A stretch of 64,000 bases of DNA from Streptococcus sanguinis SK1 = NCTC 7863 (GCF_000194945.1 NZ_GL878507.1:350898-414897); one strand, 5' to 3'; positions 1 to 9,746 are shown, numbered from the stretch's first letter. Numbers and translations: made by a program. Notes: a model not told the origin generated them from the letters alone.

Positions 1-63
1 GAACTGCAGGATAAATTAATTCATACTCTTCAAAAAAATCTTCAGCAATATGACAGACTGTAG
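1..63 (+). CDS. 3' end of an unidentified gene (partial)
   Basis: The first 20 codons are open in frame 1 and end in TAG at 61-63. The peptide is hydrophilic and glutamine/leucine-rich (ending QQYDRL), as in a C-terminal helix. A strong terminator overlaps its last codons, which supports a real gene end. The rest lies outside the window, so no function can be assigned. Confidence 0.5.
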   Translation, partial: ELQDKLIHTLQKNLQQYDRL

Positions 64-78
64 TCATATTGCTTTTTG
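45..78 (+). terminator. Rho-independent terminator
   Basis: A perfect 10-bp stem (GCAATATGAC at 45-54 with GTCATATTGC at 63-72) closes an 8-nt loop and is followed by TTTTTG. It overlaps the stop codon of the partial upstream gene. Confidence 0.85.
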
Positions 79-148
79 TATAATTTTAAATGGCTTGAAA
101 ATCTCATTGTTTGAGTGCTTGCCTATATTATTTTTGGAGGTTCAACAT

Positions 149-514
149 ATGGATACAAAAACATTAGCAGAAAGCTATTTTACCGCAGTCAATAAAGGAG
201 GATGGGAAGATTTCGTGGCTGAACATTTTGATTATGGGATGTGTGATAGTCAGAAGATCAGGCAAGGTCGTGATGTTTATCTGCAAGGTGCAGGTCAATT
301 CTATGCTTTAAGTCAGCATCTTGAAGTGAAGAAGTTATTGGTAGAGGGACGAGAAGCAGCAGCTTTAAATCGCTATCGCTTGCAGTCGCCACACGGAAAA
401 GAACTAGAATTGGATGTCGCAGAATTTTTAAAATTTGACGAATCAGACAAATTAATTGCATCCACCATTTATTTTGATACTCATCGTTTCCAAGAGTTTA
501 TGCAAGGGAGATAA
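149..514 (+). CDS. SnoaL/NTF2-like small protein
   Basis: This 121-residue protein looks like the NTF2/SnoaL-like alpha+beta cone fold: an N-terminal helix with an AESYFTAVNKG-type opening, then beta strands ending in a STIYFDTHRF strand. Such proteins are small cytoplasmic ligand-binding proteins or enzymes; the substrate cannot be told. I chose the ATG at 149 because GGAGG lies 8 bases upstream; a longer reading from position 50 would run through the upstream terminator. The gene stands alone between two terminators. The fold is an inference from overall pattern. Confidence 0.7.
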   Translation: MDTKTLAESYFTAVNKGGWEDFVAEHFDYGMCDSQKIRQGRDVYLQGAGQFYALSQHLEVKKLLVEGREAAALNRYRLQSPHGKELELDVAEFLKFDESDKLIASTIYFDTHRFQEFMQGR

Positions 515-521
515 GCGTGTA

Positions 522-550
522 GAAAAGTCACCGAATGGTGGCTTTTTTCA
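522..550 (+). terminator. Rho-independent terminator
   Basis: Stem AAGTCACC/GGTGGCTT with loop GAAT followed by a T run, just after the gene ending at 514. Confidence 0.8.
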
Positions 551-587
551 GTAACCAATGACTTCTACAAATGCTTTATCGTATTAT

Positions 588-616
588 TTGTAAGTTTTCT
601 TGCCAAGTGGTAAAAT
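588..616 (+). promoter_or_regulatory. Sigma-A promoter for the membrane protein at 712
   Basis: TTGTAA at 588-593, a 17-bp spacer and TAAAAT at 611-616. The resulting leader of about 90 nt contains the palindrome CTAATCGATTAG and a possible GTTC-CCTA/TAGG-AAC hairpin, whose role is unknown. Confidence 0.65.
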
Positions 617-711
617 AAAGCCGAAATAAAATATGTTCTCCTAGAGCAATCTAATCGATTAGGAACAATTAATTTGACTGTTCTTCGTAGTCATATAAAG
701 GAGTTGATTTT

Positions 712-1110
712 ATGACTAATACTAGACGAGCAGTGGTAGCGCTGAGCTTGGGTGTTTTGTTATTACTTGCAGCGGGAATTCTACTGCAGGTTCATTTTTG
801 GAGAATGATCATTTTGCTAGGTCTATTCTTTTTTGCGGAAGTATTTATCATCTGGTACTCGGAAAGCAAGTCTAAGTCGCAGATCAATGGCAGGCAAAGC
901 CTTGACCTCTTCTGGCTCTATATCAAACGCTTGAAAATCTTTTATGTCACAATTGTGTGTCTTGCGATTTCTTTCATTTCTCTGTCGTCCAATCCTGCTT
1001 TTGATTTATTTTTTGTGCTTGAGTTGTTAGTATTCTTGCTCTTAAGCAATTATATCTTTAGCTCTCATGGCATTCAACCGCCCAAGAAAGAGAGAGCTTT
1101 TAAAGTCTAA
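712..1110 (+). CDS. Small integral membrane protein, unknown
   Basis: This 132-residue protein has about four hydrophobic segments (roughly residues 8-27, 30-50, 72-92 and 97-115), separated by a basic polar loop with SESKSKSQ, and a basic C-terminus (PPKKERAFKV). I do not recognise the family. The ATG is preceded by AAAGGAG at good spacing. It has its own promoter and converges with the small gene at 1202-1372 across a shared terminator. A membrane location is well supported; function is unknown. Confidence 0.75.
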   Translation: MTNTRRAVVALSLGVLLLLAAGILLQVHFWRMIILLGLFFFAEVFIIWYSESKSKSQINGRQSLDLFWLYIKRLKIFYVTIVCLAISFISLSSNPAFDLFFVLELLVFLLLSNYIFSSHGIQPPKKERAFKV

Positions 1111-1156
1111 TAGATTTGTTTGCAGCAGTCGATTTGATTGTTTTCTTTTAAAAAAG

Positions 1157-1186
1157 AAAAAAGCCTGGATTTTTCCAGGCTTTTTA
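1157..1186. terminator. Bidirectional terminator
   Basis: AAAAAGCCTGGA / TCCAGGCTTTTT is a 12-bp stem with a TTTT loop and T runs on both strands, placed between two convergent genes. Confidence 0.9.
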
Positions 1187-1201
1187 GTGAAATGTGCAGG
1201 C

Positions 1202-1372
1202 TTAGTGTGCTACACGTTTGCGAGCTGCTTTTTTACGGTTTTCTTCGATGAAAGCCGCTTTTTGTTCTTCAGGTTCGATGACTTTTTTCTTGACTGCATA
1301 TACTGCGCCTGCCACAGCAGCAACAGTAGCTGCAACTCCTGTAAGAACGCCTTTTCCAAATCCTTTAGCCAT
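1202..1372 (-). CDS. DUF3042 family protein
   Basis: This 56-codon gene encodes a small protein with a glycine/alanine-rich hydrophobic N-terminal helix (MAKGFGKGVLTGVAATVAAV) followed by KKKVIEPEEQKAAFIEENRK and a basic tail. It matches the DUF3042 family of short single-span proteins common in lactic acid bacteria; function is unknown. AAGGAG lies 7-8 bases upstream of the ATG. The translation is clean from start to stop, and it converges on the terminator at 1157-1186. Confidence 0.9.
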   Translation of the reverse strand: MAKGFGKGVLTGVAATVAAVAGAVYAVKKKVIEPEEQKAAFIEENRKKAARKRVAH

Positions 1373-1454
1373 GTGATTTCTCCTTTTCTGAACTTTTATT
1401 ATTTATGTTATAATTAATAGTAACGAAAAATCAAAATTTTTTCAAGGAAAAAAG

Positions 1455-2339
1455 ATGAAAACCAAGATAATTGTGATAGTGGGGCCTACGGCGGTCGGAA
1501 AAACGGCTCTGAGTATCGAGGTAGCCAAGCGCTTCAATGGCCAAATCATCAGCGGTGACAGCCAGCAGGTCTATCGTGGCTTGGATATTGGTACGGCCAA
1601 GATTCGTCCTGAAGAGCAGGAGGGCATTCCCCATCATCTGCTGGATGTGCGGGAGGTTGGCGAGAGCTACTCGGCCTATGATTTTGTGACTGAGGCGGCT
1701 CAGGCTATTCGTGAGATTGCGGCTCAAGATCAGCTTCCCATCATTTGCGGTGGCACAGGGCTCTATATCCAGAGCTTGCTCGAGGGCTATCATCTGGGCG
1801 GCTCCGTTCCTCACGAGGAGATTCTGGCCTATCGGGCGCAGCTGGATAGTTGGTCGGATGAGGATTTGTTTAGGAAAATAGCAGAGCTGGGTATCGAGAT
1901 TCCCCAGCTGAATCGACGCAGGGCTATGAGGGCGCTGGAGATTGCCCATCTGGGTGGTCAACTAGAAAACAATCAACCTGATTATGAAGCCCTGCTGATT
2001 TGCCTCGATGATGAGCGAGAGCGACTTTATGAGCGAATCAATAAGCGAGTTGATCTGATGCTAGAAGCCGGACTTTTAGAAGAAGCTCGTTGGCTGTTTG
2101 AGAATGCTCCGACAAGTCAAGCCAGTAAGGGTATCGGCTACAAGGAACTTTTCCCCTACTTTGAAGGTCAGATGAGCCTAGAAGAGGCAGTGGACAAGCT
2201 CAAGCAGAATACCCGACGTTTCGCCAAGCGCCAGCTGACTTGGTTTCGCAATCGGATGTCCGTGACCTTCTATCAGGTGGGAAATCCAGACTATAAAAAT
2301 CAGGTCATGGAAGACATCAGAAAGTTTCTGGACAAGTAG
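1455..2339 (+). CDS. miaA: tRNA dimethylallyltransferase
   Basis: MiaA transfers a dimethylallyl group to N6 of A37 in tRNAs reading UNN codons. The 294-residue protein has the P-loop GPTAVGKT (residues 9-16), the [15 protein letters not shown] motif (about 34-48) that holds the catalytic Asp, and the C-terminal [17 protein letters not shown] motif typical of the family. Length is normal. An AAGG-containing SD precedes the ATG. It heads a run with hflX 31 bp downstream, the usual order in streptococci. Confidence 0.97.
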   Translation: MKTKIIVIVGPTAVGKTALSIEVAKRFNGQIISGDSQQVYRGLDIGTAKIRPEEQEGIPHHLLDVREVGESYSAYDFVTEAAQAIREIAAQDQLPIICGGTGLYIQSLLEGYHLGGSVPHEEILAYRAQLDSWSDEDLFRKIAELGIEIPQLNRRRAMRALEIAHLGGQLENNQPDYEALLICLDDERERLYERINKRVDLMLEAGLLEEARWLFENAPTSQASKGIGYKELFPYFEGQMSLEEAVDKLKQNTRRFAKRQLTWFRNRMSVTFYQVGNPDYKNQVMEDIRKFLDK

Positions 2340-2370
2340 CTGGCTGACCAAGTCTTAGTAAGGATATGAG

Positions 2371-3609
2371 ATGATAGAAACAGAGAAAAAAACAGAGCGT
2401 GTCTTTCTGGTCGGTGTGGAACTAGCAGATACGGAGAATTTTGACCTATCCATGGAGGAGCTGCAAAGCCTAGCTAAGACTGCAGGGGCTGAGGTAGTCG
2501 GCTCCTATAGCCAGAAACGGGAAAAGTATGACAGCAAGACCTTTGTCGGATCTGGCAAGTTAGAAGAAATCCGGCAGATGGTTGATGCCGAAGAGATTTC
2601 GACCGTCATTGTCAATAATCGCTTGACACCTCGCCAAAATGTCAATCTGGAGGAAAGCTTGGGGGTCAAGGTCATTGACCGTATGCAGCTGATTTTGGAT
2701 ATTTTTGCCATGAGGGCTAGGAGTCATGAGGGCAAGCTGCAGGTGCATCTGGCCCAGCTCAAGTACCTGCTGCCTCGCTTGGTTGGGCAGGGTATTATGC
2801 TCAGCCGTCAAGCTGGTGGAATCGGCTCCCGCGGTCCTGGTGAAAGCCAGCTGGAGCTCAATCGACGCAGTGTCCGCAATCAGATTCATGATATTGAGCG
2901 CCAGCTCAAGGTAGTGGAGAAAAATCGGGCGACCGTTCGTGAAAAACGGCTGGAATCCAGCATTTTCAAAATCGGACTCATCGGCTACACTAATGCGGGC
3001 AAGTCCACTATCATGAACTGCTTGACCAGCAAGAGCCAGTATGAGGCGGACGAACTCTTTGCGACGCTAGACGCTACAACCAAGAACATCAACCTCAGTG
3101 GCCAGCTCAACGTCACGCTGACGGACACAGTTGGCTTCATTCAGGATTTGCCGACAGAGCTAGTATCCAGCTTTAAATCCACACTGGAAGAGAGTAAAAA
3201 TGTCGATTTGCTGGTCCATGTTATTGACGCCAGCGACCCTCATCATGAGGAGCACGAAAAGACTGTCCTCGACATCATGAAAGAGCTGGACATGCTGGAT
3301 ATTCCTCGTCTGACTCTCTATAACAAAGCGGACAAGGCGGAGGATTTCACTCCGACCCTGACTCCTTATTCTTTGATTTCAGCTAAGGCTGATAATAGCA
3401 GAGCTGTTTTACAGCAAGTCCTGCTGGAGCGGATGAAAGAGCTCTTTTTGCCTTTTACCATCAAGGTAGCGCCGGCTAAAGCTTACAAGATTCATGATTT
3501 AGAGAAAGTAGCGATTATGGGGAAGCGAGAATACATAGACGATGTCGAAACCATTTCAGGTTGGATTGCCGAGAAAAACAAATGGAAGCTGGAAGAATTT
3601 TATGATTGA
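2371..3609 (+). CDS. hflX: Ribosome-associated GTPase HflX
   Basis: HflX binds the 50S subunit and rescues or splits stalled or heat-damaged ribosomes. The 412-residue protein has the N-terminal HflX domain with a glycine-rich GGIGSRGPGE segment (about 150), a coiled-coil linker, then the G domain: G1 GYTNAGKST (about 205), G3 DTVGF and G4 NKAD. It lies 31 bp after miaA and overlaps the next gene by 8 bp (TAT GAT TGA read as ATG in another frame), so translation is probably coupled. Confidence 0.96.
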   Translation: MIETEKKTERVFLVGVELADTENFDLSMEELQSLAKTAGAEVVGSYSQKREKYDSKTFVGSGKLEEIRQMVDAEEISTVIVNNRLTPRQNVNLEESLGVKVIDRMQLILDIFAMRARSHEGKLQVHLAQLKYLLPRLVGQGIMLSRQAGGIGSRGPGESQLELNRRSVRNQIHDIERQLKVVEKNRATVREKRLESSIFKIGLIGYTNAGKSTIMNCLTSKSQYEADELFATLDATTKNINLSGQLNVTLTDTVGFIQDLPTELVSSFKSTLEESKNVDLLVHVIDASDPHHEEHEKTVLDIMKELDMLDIPRLTLYNKADKAEDFTPTLTPYSLISAKADNSRAVLQQVLLERMKELFLPFTIKVAPAKAYKIHDLEKVAIMGKREYIDDVETISGWIAEKNKWKLEEFYD

Positions 3610-4225
3610 TTATATTGACTTGGCCCTCAAATACGGCGGCTTTACTAGTCTAGACAGGGTCTACTTAGAGCAAGTATTGGCTGGCCTGACAGAAGAGCAG
3701 AAGCGTAGCTTCATCACACTGCCGCCCAGCGTTATCAATGCTTACTTTGCTGAGCTTTATCAAAAGAAAAGTCCGGAAGCCGCGACAGCCTATTTTTTAG
3801 AGATTAGCCAGGCGCTGGACTTGTGGAATGCGGAGCCTAGCTTTGTAGAAAATAAACCTTTTGTACGGCTTAATCTTTCTGGCAAGTCCTATGGATTTTG
3901 CTATGAGAGCGAGGAAGTCGGCTTGGTCTTTCCTGAAAAGCCAGAGCCAGTAACAGCCGATTTACTCTTTGAAATTGCCCAAGTCTTTCCACAGTACTTG
4001 GTCTACGAAGAAGCTGGGAGAATAAAAATGGTGCCTCTCAAAGCTGAGTCTCAAGTCGTGGAATGTAAGCAACTGACTGCCTTGACCGATTGGCAGCAGC
4101 TTGCGGATGGCAGCCAAAGAGTTCTTGGCTATAATCAAGATGAAGTCAGTCAGCTGGCTCAGTCCTATGCTGGCAGAAAATACTATCACTCGCAGAATCG
4201 TTCTGCCATGATTTATATCATTTAG
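3602..4225 (+). CDS. Conserved hypothetical between hflX and rnz
   Basis: A 207-residue soluble protein with no signal peptide or membrane segment. I do not recognise a catalytic motif. The ATG at 3602 overlaps the hflX stop, with hflX codons supplying the ribosome site; a longer reading inside hflX is less likely. It has a helical N-terminal half and a beta-rich C-terminal half ending RSAMIYII. The conserved place in the miaA-hflX-rnz operon suggests a housekeeping accessory role. Related streptococcal genes are sometimes labelled cystathionine beta-lyase, but I see no PLP-site motif. Confidence 0.8.
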   Translation: MIDYIDLALKYGGFTSLDRVYLEQVLAGLTEEQKRSFITLPPSVINAYFAELYQKKSPEAATAYFLEISQALDLWNAEPSFVENKPFVRLNLSGKSYGFCYESEEVGLVFPEKPEPVTADLLFEIAQVFPQYLVYEEAGRIKMVPLKAESQVVECKQLTALTDWQQLADGSQRVLGYNQDEVSQLAQSYAGRKYYHSQNRSAMIYII

Positions 4226-4235
4226 AAAGAAAAAT

Positions 4236-5165
4236 ATGCAATTACAATTTTTAGGAACCGGAGCCGGTCAGCCCTCCAAGGCTCGCAATGTGTCCAGCCT
4301 TGTCCTCAAGCTTTTGGAGGAAATCAATGAAGTCTGGATGTTTGACTGCGGTGAGGGGACCCAGCACCAGATCTTGGAGACGACGATTAAACCGCGCAAA
4401 ATCAGCAAGATTTTTATTACTCACTTGCATGGCGACCATATTTTTGGACTGCCCGGCTTTCTGTCCAGTCGTTCTTTTCAGGCTAATGAAGAGCAGACGG
4501 ACCTAGAGATTTTTGGTCCCAAAGGTATTAAGAATTTTGTCCTCTCTAGCCTGCGCGTGTCTGGTTCTCGCCTGCCTTATCGGATTGATTTTCATGAGTT
4601 TGATGAAAACAGTCTTGGCAAGATTCTTGAAACGGACAAGTTCACAGTTTATGCGGATAAGCTGGATCACACGATTTTCTGTGTGGGCTATCGGGTGATG
4701 CAGAAAGATTTGGAAGGAACGCTGGATGCAGATAAGCTACGAGCAGCGGGTGTTCCCTTTGGCCCCCTCTTTGGCAAGGTCAAGAATGGTCAGGATATCG
4801 TCCTAGAAGATGGGACTAAAATCATCGCAGCCGATTATATATCAGCCCCTCGTCCGGGCAAAACCATTGCTATTTTGGGTGATACTCGGAAGACATCTGT
4901 CAGCGTCCGCTTGGCTGTGGCAGCAGATGTACTGGTCCATGAAGCGACCTATGGCAAGGGAGACGAAAAATTGGCCCGTAATCACGGTCACTCTACTAAT
5001 ATGCAAGCAGCAGAAGTAGCCAAGGAAGCTGGTGCCAAGTGCCTCCTGCTCAATCATATCAGTGCTCGCTTTTTAGCCAAGGACATCAGCCAAATGCGCC
5101 GCGATGCCAGTACTGTCTTTGACAACGTCCATGTGGTTAAGGACTTGGAAGAGGTGGAGATATGA
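4236..5165 (+). CDS. rnz: Ribonuclease Z
   Basis: RNase Z is the zinc-dependent endonuclease that trims the 3' end of tRNA precursors. The 309-residue protein has the metallo-beta-lactamase motif THLHGDH at about residues 62-68, with later metal ligands in NHGHST (about 249), GDT (about 214) and NHIS (about 271). Length fits the short bacterial form. It starts 10 bp after the previous gene and overlaps the next start by 4 bp (ATGA). Two tRNA-maturation genes, miaA and rnz, share the operon. Confidence 0.97.
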   Translation: MQLQFLGTGAGQPSKARNVSSLVLKLLEEINEVWMFDCGEGTQHQILETTIKPRKISKIFITHLHGDHIFGLPGFLSSRSFQANEEQTDLEIFGPKGIKNFVLSSLRVSGSRLPYRIDFHEFDENSLGKILETDKFTVYADKLDHTIFCVGYRVMQKDLEGTLDADKLRAAGVPFGPLFGKVKNGQDIVLEDGTKIIAADYISAPRPGKTIAILGDTRKTSVSVRLAVAADVLVHEATYGKGDEKLARNHGHSTNMQAAEVAKEAGAKCLLLNHISARFLAKDISQMRRDASTVFDNVHVVKDLEEVEI

Positions 5166-5917
5166 GAACCATCATCATCACAGGGGCTAGCGGTGGGCTG
5201 GCTCAGGAAATGGTTAAGCTCTTGCCCCATGACCGACTGATTTTGGTCGGACGGAGCAAGGCTAAGCTGGAAAAACTATATGGAGAAAGGGAAAATCTTG
5301 ACTTAGTGGAGCTGGATATCACAGATAGCTCAGCTTTGGAAAGATTTGCTGAGCGGATTGACAGTCAGTACGGCCACGTCGATGTACTAGTCAATAACGC
5401 TGGCTATGGGATTTTTGAAGAATTTGACAAAATCAGCTCAAATGATATCGAGGCCATGTTTGATGTCAACACCTTTGCCCTGATGAACCTGTCCCGGATC
5501 TTTGGAGCTCGCATGAAGCAGGCAGGTCAAGGACATATCGTCAATATCGTTAGTATGGCCGGCCTCATTGCCAGTAGCAAGTCTAGTCTTTATTCGGCGA
5601 CTAAGTTTGCGGCTATTGGTTTTTCCAACACCCTGCGTTTGGAACTCCTGCCTTTTGGGGTCTATGTCACGACGGTGAACCCAGGTCCTATCAAAACTTC
5701 CTTTTTCGATCAAGCAGATCCTGACGGTTCCTATGTAAAAGCAGTCGACAAGTATATCCTTGAGCCTGACTTTGTAGCGAGCAAAATTGTCAGTTCCTTT
5801 GGCAAAAAGAAGCGGGAAATTAATCTACCTGGGATTCTCAATCTAGCTCACAAGCTTTATACCCTTTTTCCAAGAATTGCCGACAAGATGGCAGCCAATA
5901 TGTTTAACTATAAGTGA
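5162..5917 (+). CDS. SDR family NAD(P)-dependent oxidoreductase
   Basis: A classical short-chain dehydrogenase of 251 residues. It shows the cofactor motif TGASGGL (8-14), NNAGYG (about 77-82), the catalytic Ser of the VSMAGL strand (about 130) and the YSATK catalytic Tyr/Lys (about 143-147). The ATGA overlap with rnz indicates translational coupling. Substrate is unknown; the PGPIKTSFF segment fits the DltE/YqjQ-like SDR group often found beside rnz. Confidence 0.9.
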   Translation: MRTIIITGASGGLAQEMVKLLPHDRLILVGRSKAKLEKLYGERENLDLVELDITDSSALERFAERIDSQYGHVDVLVNNAGYGIFEEFDKISSNDIEAMFDVNTFALMNLSRIFGARMKQAGQGHIVNIVSMAGLIASSKSSLYSATKFAAIGFSNTLRLELLPFGVYVTTVNPGPIKTSFFDQADPDGSYVKAVDKYILEPDFVASKIVSSFGKKKREINLPGILNLAHKLYTLFPRIADKMAANMFNYK

Positions 5918-5923
5918 GGTTTT

Positions 5924-6634
5924 ATGACAGCTAATCTACAAGCTTACAAAGCTCATCTGCAGGCGCCTTGGGGCAAGCTTCAGTATGATATTGTTTTTGC
6001 CTTTCTAGAGTCACTGAAGGACAAGAAAATCCTGGATTTCGGCAGTGGTTTTGGAATTGTGGCTGATTTTCTAGCGAAAAACAACCAAGTGACCGCCATC
6101 GAGCTGAGCCCAGAAATGATTGCTGAGCGCAAGCAGAACTTTTATTATGAGCAATTGCAAGGCAGCTTGGACCTTCTGCAACAATTGCCAGATCAGTCTT
6201 TTGATGTCATCATCTGTCATAATGTCTTAGAGTATGTATCAGACCCTGCTCTTTATTTAGCAGAATTTTCCCGCCTCTTAAAAAAGGACGGCAAAATTTC
6301 TCTGGTCAAGCATCACGAAGTTGGGCGGATTATGCATACAGTGGTTTTTGAAAATGATCCAGAGAAGGCCCAGCAGCTTTTGGCGGGTCAGGAATATCAA
6401 ACCCACAGCATGGGAGCTGCAAAGGTCTATCAGATTAAAGAAATGATTTCAGGTCTCCCATTAGAAGTTGAAGATTATCAAGGACTACGAATTTTTTACG
6501 GGCTGCAATCCAATGACTACAAAACTGTCCCTGACTGGGCTGAAAAGATGCTTAAGATGGAGCTGGTTGTCTGCAACCAATCTCCTTATCGGGACATCGC
6601 TGCCTTTCAGCATGTTTGGCTAGTTAAGTCCTAA
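5924..6634 (+). CDS. Class I SAM-dependent methyltransferase
   Basis: This 236-residue protein has the Rossmann SAM-binding motif ILDFGSGFG (about residues 36-44), the acidic ribose-binding motif AIELS (about 59-63) and post-motif DVIICHNVLEYV (about 99-110), all typical of the UbiE/MenG-like Methyltransf_11 fold. The start lies 6 bp after the SDR stop, preceded by GAGG. Substrate cannot be told. It is the last gene of the operon before a degraded region and the Ter module. Confidence 0.88.
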   Translation: MTANLQAYKAHLQAPWGKLQYDIVFAFLESLKDKKILDFGSGFGIVADFLAKNNQVTAIELSPEMIAERKQNFYYEQLQGSLDLLQQLPDQSFDVIICHNVLEYVSDPALYLAEFSRLLKKDGKISLVKHHEVGRIMHTVVFENDPEKAQQLLAGQEYQTHSMGAAKVYQIKEMISGLPLEVEDYQGLRIFYGLQSNDYKTVPDWAEKMLKMELVVCNQSPYRDIAAFQHVWLVKS

Positions 6635-6709
6635 ATCGAATGAAAAAGTGTTCTTTTACATCTTAAACAAACCCCGTAAGGAGAAAGCTTTCTGCAAAGG
6701 AGAGAAGTC

Positions 6710-7720
6710 ATAGAGCCAGAGCAACCAGTCAATTATGCCCTGCTCAGCCTTTTTCAATATATTGCTTCCATTTTGGTAATTCTGGTTCACTGTCAGAGGC
6801 TTTTTGAACATGAAGCCCTGCATTTTGTTCAAAAGAGTATGTTTGGTCGCATGGCGGTTCCTTTCTTTTTAATTTCTTCAGCCTATTTTTTCCGAGTACG
6901 CTGGAAGCAAGAGCCTCAAGACGTGAAACTGACTCTGTATATCAAAGGTATTTTAAAGGCCTATGGCTTTTGGAGTTTGGTCTATCTTCCCTATGCTTTG
7001 ACTTACTTCCAATCTCTGCACTGGCCTCTCTACCTAGCTCCGCTGGCTATTCTAGCAGCGCTCTTCTACATCGGAATGAGTTACCAGCTCTTGGTATATC
7101 CCCGCCTTTCTCTTAGGCTTGCTGCTGGTCCATTTTTTGTATAGGAAGTTGGGTCCCAAGAAAACATTTGCCCTTTTGTTAATTCTCTACACCTTAGGTG
7201 CTATTGAGACATATCACGCCTATCTGGCGCCTAGTCTGCTGACGGACTGGTATGATGCTTATGCCAAGCTCTTTTTCACTAGCAGGAATGGCCTCTTCTA
7301 TACGCCTATTTTTATCTATTTAGGCTACTTTCTAGCTGATTACGGGCAGATAGCCTTATTTCAGAAGAAACGCTGGCTGTTTCTTCTGTTGGCAAGTCTT
7401 TTCCTAGTAGGTGAAGGAGTTCTGGTTTACATGAGGCAGGGACTGGATAAAAATTTTTTCTTTGCTCTCATTCCCTTTACGCTTTTCTTATTCAATTGGC
7501 TGTTAAAAACACGGTGGAAGCGCGAAAAAACTGGCGACATTTAAAAGATCTAAGTATCCTTTATTTCTTCCTCCATCCTATCTTTATTGAGTTGTCTTTC
7601 TTTCTGCTCAAATCCCAGCAGCTGACCAAGTGGGAAAATGGCCGTTGCGCCTTCCTTCTGACGATTATCCTGCCCCACCTGACGTCAGAGTTGGTGATTC
7701 GATGGCGGGAGAAAGGTTAA
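6710..7720 (+). pseudogene. Degraded membrane acyltransferase (acyltransferase 3-like)
   Basis: Three overlapping reading frames together spell one multi-span protein: FQYIASILVILVHC (TM1), a conserved WYIPAFLLGLLLV-type segment, and a final helix with YFFLHPIFIELSF. This is the layout of acyltransferase 3/OafA-like O-acetyltransferases. Frame breaks: an extra T in CTCTTGG near 7090-7093, and a missing A in the A6 run at 7525-7530. The expected start, seven bases after AAAGGAG, reads ATA (6710-6712), and no ATG, GTG or TTG lies between it and the in-frame stop at 6677-6679. Three lesions make a functional product unlikely. Confidence 0.8.
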
Positions 7721-7781
7721 ATTTATCGCTAAAAAATTTGGCATGTTTAAGATGAATAGTTGCTATTTCTTTATCTAAAAT

Positions 7782-7823
7782 AAAACACACGCATTAAGTT
7801 CAGTTTTAATGCGTGTGTTTTTA
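7782..7823. terminator. Bidirectional terminator downstream of the Ter module
   Basis: A 16-bp stem (AAAACACACGCATTAA with its complement ending GTGTGTTTT) and a 7-nt loop. It ends transcription from both sides. Confidence 0.88.
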
Positions 7824-7864
7824 GTCAAGGAAAAAGTTAGGCAGAACACCCTTTATATGTCGTT

Positions 7865-8941
7865 CTACGATTTCAGTGAATTATCTTTTGTATTATCTCC
7901 TTCAGCTACGCCATAGACTGTTGCTAACTGAATAATTTTCTTTGCCCATTTGCTATGCGGCTTCATTTCATTCATCCGGTTTTCTTTATATCCTTTTATT
8001 ACACCAATTTGCTGCTGATTTGTATTAAGAATTGTCAGAGCATCCTGGTAGTCCTCTAAACTAACAATGTTATTCTCAGCAATAAGACTTAGCTGAGAGG
8101 GATGGATGCAAGTTTTTCCAATGAATCCATTAAGTCTGTCTAACTCTAGCTCTTTTTTCAATCCATGAGCCCAATTACCGTCTTGAAAACGGCTATTAAA
8201 GTATTCCCATACTGGTCCTGAACAGATATAATCTGCGGAAAAAATATTTAAGATATCTGTTAGACAGTCAGCAATAAGTTTAACATCGTAGATAGTCTGG
8301 TGGACATTACGACGAATACCGAAAATATTACTAAAATCAGTTGCTCCCACACGGATATTTAAAGCTTTCTCTTTATAGGGTTTTAATAACTCTGATATAA
8401 AAAGAAGTTCTTCCATTCTGGTATTCTTTTTCATGATGCTCTCGCTTTCAAGAATTGGCATTATGTAAAATGTTTGATTTGTTCTTTTGTTAAAATTGTC
8501 GAAAACTTGAAGGTAGGCAGGAGCAGTAGTAGAATCAAATTTAGGAAAATTAAATCCAGAAACTAGTTTAAAGATATCAGGAGAAGAATGCTCGAGCATT
8601 TGATTAAATTGTTGGGAAGAACGGACTCGGATAAAAATTAAAGGGAGAGAATCAAAATCTAGCTGGCCAGTTTCCAAGGCTTGATTCAGTTTGTCTAAAG
8701 TCTCAAAGAGTTGTAATTCAGCTTGATGAACAGTTCCATCTCCAATAGAATCTTCTAGATCTAGACAGATTGAGCTACAACAAGGATGGAGGCCAGCAAT
8801 AATTTCATCAACTATCTGAGTTCGATGAGCGGGCATATAAAGAAGTCCAGCTATTGCATATTGCAATAAATCTTTTGGGGAATTTTGATTAAATTGGCAT
8901 CCTTCTTTAAATAGGGGTATAGAATCATAAGTAAATTTCAT
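7865..8941 (-). CDS. HpcH/HpaI aldolase / CitE-like lyase of the Ter module
   Basis: This 358-residue protein has the CitE-type TIM-barrel signatures: SICLDLEDSI (about residues 58-67, metal-binding acidic cluster), the VGATDFSNIFG loop (about 199-209), and GKTCIHPSQL near residue 280, the CitE GxxxIHPxQ motif. Family members cleave or form C-C bonds of CoA-thioester or keto-acid substrates. It is 22 bp downstream of the HAD gene, so they form a pair. Anantharaman, Iyer and Aravind described CitE-like and HAD proteins as part of the predicted biosynthetic branch of ter systems. Its actual substrate is unknown. Confidence 0.88.
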   Translation of the reverse strand: MKFTYDSIPLFKEGCQFNQNSPKDLLQYAIAGLLYMPAHRTQIVDEIIAGLHPCCSSICLDLEDSIGDGTVHQAELQLFETLDKLNQALETGQLDFDSLPLIFIRVRSSQQFNQMLEHSSPDIFKLVSGFNFPKFDSTTAPAYLQVFDNFNKRTNQTFYIMPILESESIMKKNTRMEELLFISELLKPYKEKALNIRVGATDFSNIFGIRRNVHQTIYDVKLIADCLTDILNIFSADYICSGPVWEYFNSRFQDGNWAHGLKKELELDRLNGFIGKTCIHPSQLSLIAENNIVSLEDYQDALTILNTNQQQIGVIKGYKENRMNEMKPHSKWAKKIIQLATVYGVAEGDNTKDNSLKS

Positions 8942-8963
8942 TCAAATCTTCCATTCAACACTT

Positions 8964-9746
8964 TTAAGTTTTTTGTTCGAGGACTACTGAAAGAATATCC
9001 TCAGCGCCTTCTATTCCTTGATTAACAATCGTATAGCTATCTTTATTATCGATAAGCTGGTAAACTTCACTGTTCTTTGGTATCATTTTTATATCGCCTA
9101 AAGATAAGAAGCCAGCATCTAATTTTCCGTCACCCGAAGTAATTAGAAATTCTTCTTTGAGATAGTCTTTTAAAAAAGAAAGAGCGTTTTCTTTAGAAAT
9201 TTCTTTAGGGATGATGTAAAGTTTAAGCCCCTGAAGAGTGAAAGTCCATTCTAAATTTTTTAAATCTTTTTCAAGATTTGGCAAGATAAACTCTTGAACG
9301 ATATCCTGATCTTCGGTAACTTTAGTAAAAAAGAATAAATTGTCAACCAAAGATGGAGTTCTAGTTAAGTATTTTTGATATTTAGTTAAAATATCTAAGA
9401 TTTTAGGATAATCCAATGCTTGTATTTGTCGAGTTCTTTCGATGTGTTCCTGCCAGACTTTTAAAGGTTGACCTTTATGCAGAATGATTCCGCCATTAGC
9501 AACAACAGCATAAGGGCAGTCTTGTAGGGGGATAATGCGTGAGAACTGCGCTAGCGAGCGAGTTGTAATTGGAACCAAATGGATATCGCAGCGAGTTTTG
9601 ACTTGAGCCAGTAATTCCAATGCTCTATGGCTCATATAGGAGATTTCACGTCCGTCTAGATGTTCTACACAAGAAACAGTCTGATAATTTTCAACAAATT
9701 TATTAGAATAAATGATGGTTCGATCTAAATCAGTAGCAAAAAGCAT
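8964..9746 (-). CDS. HAD-superfamily hydrolase of the Ter module
   Basis: A 260-residue HAD phosphatase-like protein. Motif I is DLDRT (residues 6-10, with both catalytic aspartates), motif II is a Thr in VPITTRS, and motif IV is SGDGKLDAGFL (about 204-214). The alpha/beta cap region between motifs II and III suggests a Cof/SPP-like C2 cap. ATG follows GAGAGGAA. It is cotranscribed with the CitE-like gene. In ter modules this family is predicted to dephosphorylate a sugar- or nucleotide-like intermediate; this is inference. Confidence 0.87.
   Translation of the reverse strand: MLFATDLDRTIIYSNKFVENYQTVSCVEHLDGREISYMSHRALELLAQVKTRCDIHLVPITTRSLAQFSRIIPLQDCPYAVVANGGIILHKGQPLKVWQEHIERTRQIQALDYPKILDILTKYQKYLTRTPSLVDNLFFFTKVTEDQDIVQEFILPNLEKDLKNLEWTFTLQGLKLYIIPKEISKENALSFLKDYLKEEFLITSGDGKLDAGFLSLGDIKMIPKNSEVYQLIDNKDSYTIVNQGIEGAEDILSVVLEQKT

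Noticed and set aside
2505..2889. Minus-strand open frames inside hflX
   Set aside because: They are frame shadows: no SD, unlikely composition, and they lie inside a well-conserved gene.
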